In this document: positions 63,416-64,000 of the stretch, piece by piece
How positions within the stretch are numbered: position 1 is the first letter of the stretch
Layout: every line of letters starts with the position of its first letter
Assembly (NCBI GenBank): GCA_964036275.1
Contig: OZ038437.1
Span: 10,471,960 to 10,535,959, forward strand
Source: Litoditis marina
Taxonomy: Eukaryota > Nematoda > Chromadorea > Rhabditida > Rhabditidae
Reading direction: 5' to 3'
Length of the DNA stretch: 64,000 bases
Notes under the pieces: generated by a model
What the model was told of the DNA's origin: nothing
What the model saw: the letters and a program-made list of their open reading frames with translations, nothing else
Database searches by the model: none
Made by a program: the position numbers and the translations under genes

Positions 63416-64000
63416 CTTAGTTTCCATCCCAACAAGTATTAAATCAAGTTTTATTTTTCCGATGACTTTGTTTATTTGTACTACAATTTGTAGTTTGCTC
63501 AACAACCGAAGCCATACCATATCGTTAATTCAATTTGTGCGGAAATTTGAAATCTGGTTGGCCAATCGCCTTTCCCGACCCCATTGAATGTAGAATGAAT
63601 GAGGACAAAAAAATTTTCGGAATGGCTACAGTAGGTTTTACACAGAAAAACTGAACCCACTGTCAGATTAGCTTTTCAGTGCCTCAATAAGACGAGAGTT
63701 ATTTGTACTTCATTATATTTTCATATAGTATTCACACACAATTCGGACAATACTTACACTACTTCACTTGAACCATCACTTTGTCAACAACTAGCAAACT
63801 CTCAAATGTATGAGAATACCCCGTTGAAAAAATTAGGATCTGACGTTTATAGCACAAATCATGATGTATTATACTCGTACCCGTGGCTAATTGGAACCAC
63901 TTGTAGAGCAACTTCTACATTATTTATAGAAAGGCAAGAGCTGGTTTATACAACTTTTTGTGCGATAAAACAAGCTTTGAAAAAACGTCCGGAGATTTTT
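63416..64000. other. Intergenic DNA with a terminal MITE fragment
   Basis: 63945-64000 (CAACTTTTTGTGCGATAAAA...) resembles the middle of the 440-bp MITE (10360-10400) and continues past the window edge. Nothing else is recognised. Confidence 0.45.

Overview
The window looks like genomic DNA from a nematode, probably a rhabditid. The gene models below have short exons with TTTTCAG-type acceptors and GTGAGT/GTAAGT donors, several have spliced-leader-like acceptors just upstream of the start ATG, and the families are nematode-typical: transthyretin-like secreted proteins, ShKT-domain proteins with a tyrosinase-type N-terminus, a seven-helix receptor and a glycine/tyrosine-rich secreted peptide. 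Most introns and intergenic DNA are AT-rich and full of small non-autonomous elements. The species cannot be named from the sequence. All exon models are mine, made by eye from splice signals and frame; no search was run.

Layout. 1-4673: decayed Ty3/gypsy LTR retrotransposon, inserted into an RTE-like LINE (4674-6258, minus). 6.9-14.2 kb: two tandem paralogous five-exon genes (plus) resembling the transthyretin-like family, with an isolated third-paralog exon at 16.8 kb. 17.9-22.6 kb: seven-helix receptor gene (minus). 22.6-27 kb: mostly repeats and exon relics. 27.2-34.4 kb: minus-strand gene with a tyrosinase N-terminal region and three ShKT domains but no visible copper-binding catalytic core. 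34.4-39.7 kb: repeats plus one tRNA-Asp gene. 39.8-50.3 kb: the most remarkable locus, a nine-exon secreted protein of about 2,687 residues. Its ectodomain resembles DUF5648 repeats, and its tail is exactly 126 copies of a 17-residue unit carrying an acidic-flanked Ser-Gly. 50.8-52.7 kb: glycine/tyrosine-rich secreted peptide gene with an in-frame stop. 53.9 kb: a cystine-rich exon resembling noggin/Trunk-type knots. 56.4-58.9 kb: unrecognised secreted Cys-rich protein (minus). 61-62.9 kb: RING-finger-like gene fragment (minus). 

Repeats explain most of the rest. There is a tRNA-related SINE (five copies, all in introns), two TTAA-flanked MITE families, a TA-flanked 440-bp MITE, several foldback elements, a 130-bp minisatellite and various microsatellites. 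In one case an MITE insertion can be read against an empty paralogous site within the same window.

The recognisable protein genes are mostly secreted or membrane products (matrix-like proteoglycan or mucin, ShKT/tyrosinase-like, TTL, Gly/Tyr peptide, receptor). They do not form an operon or a single pathway that I can demonstrate. The best candidate for something undescribed is the 126-unit Ser-Gly/Thr array gene.
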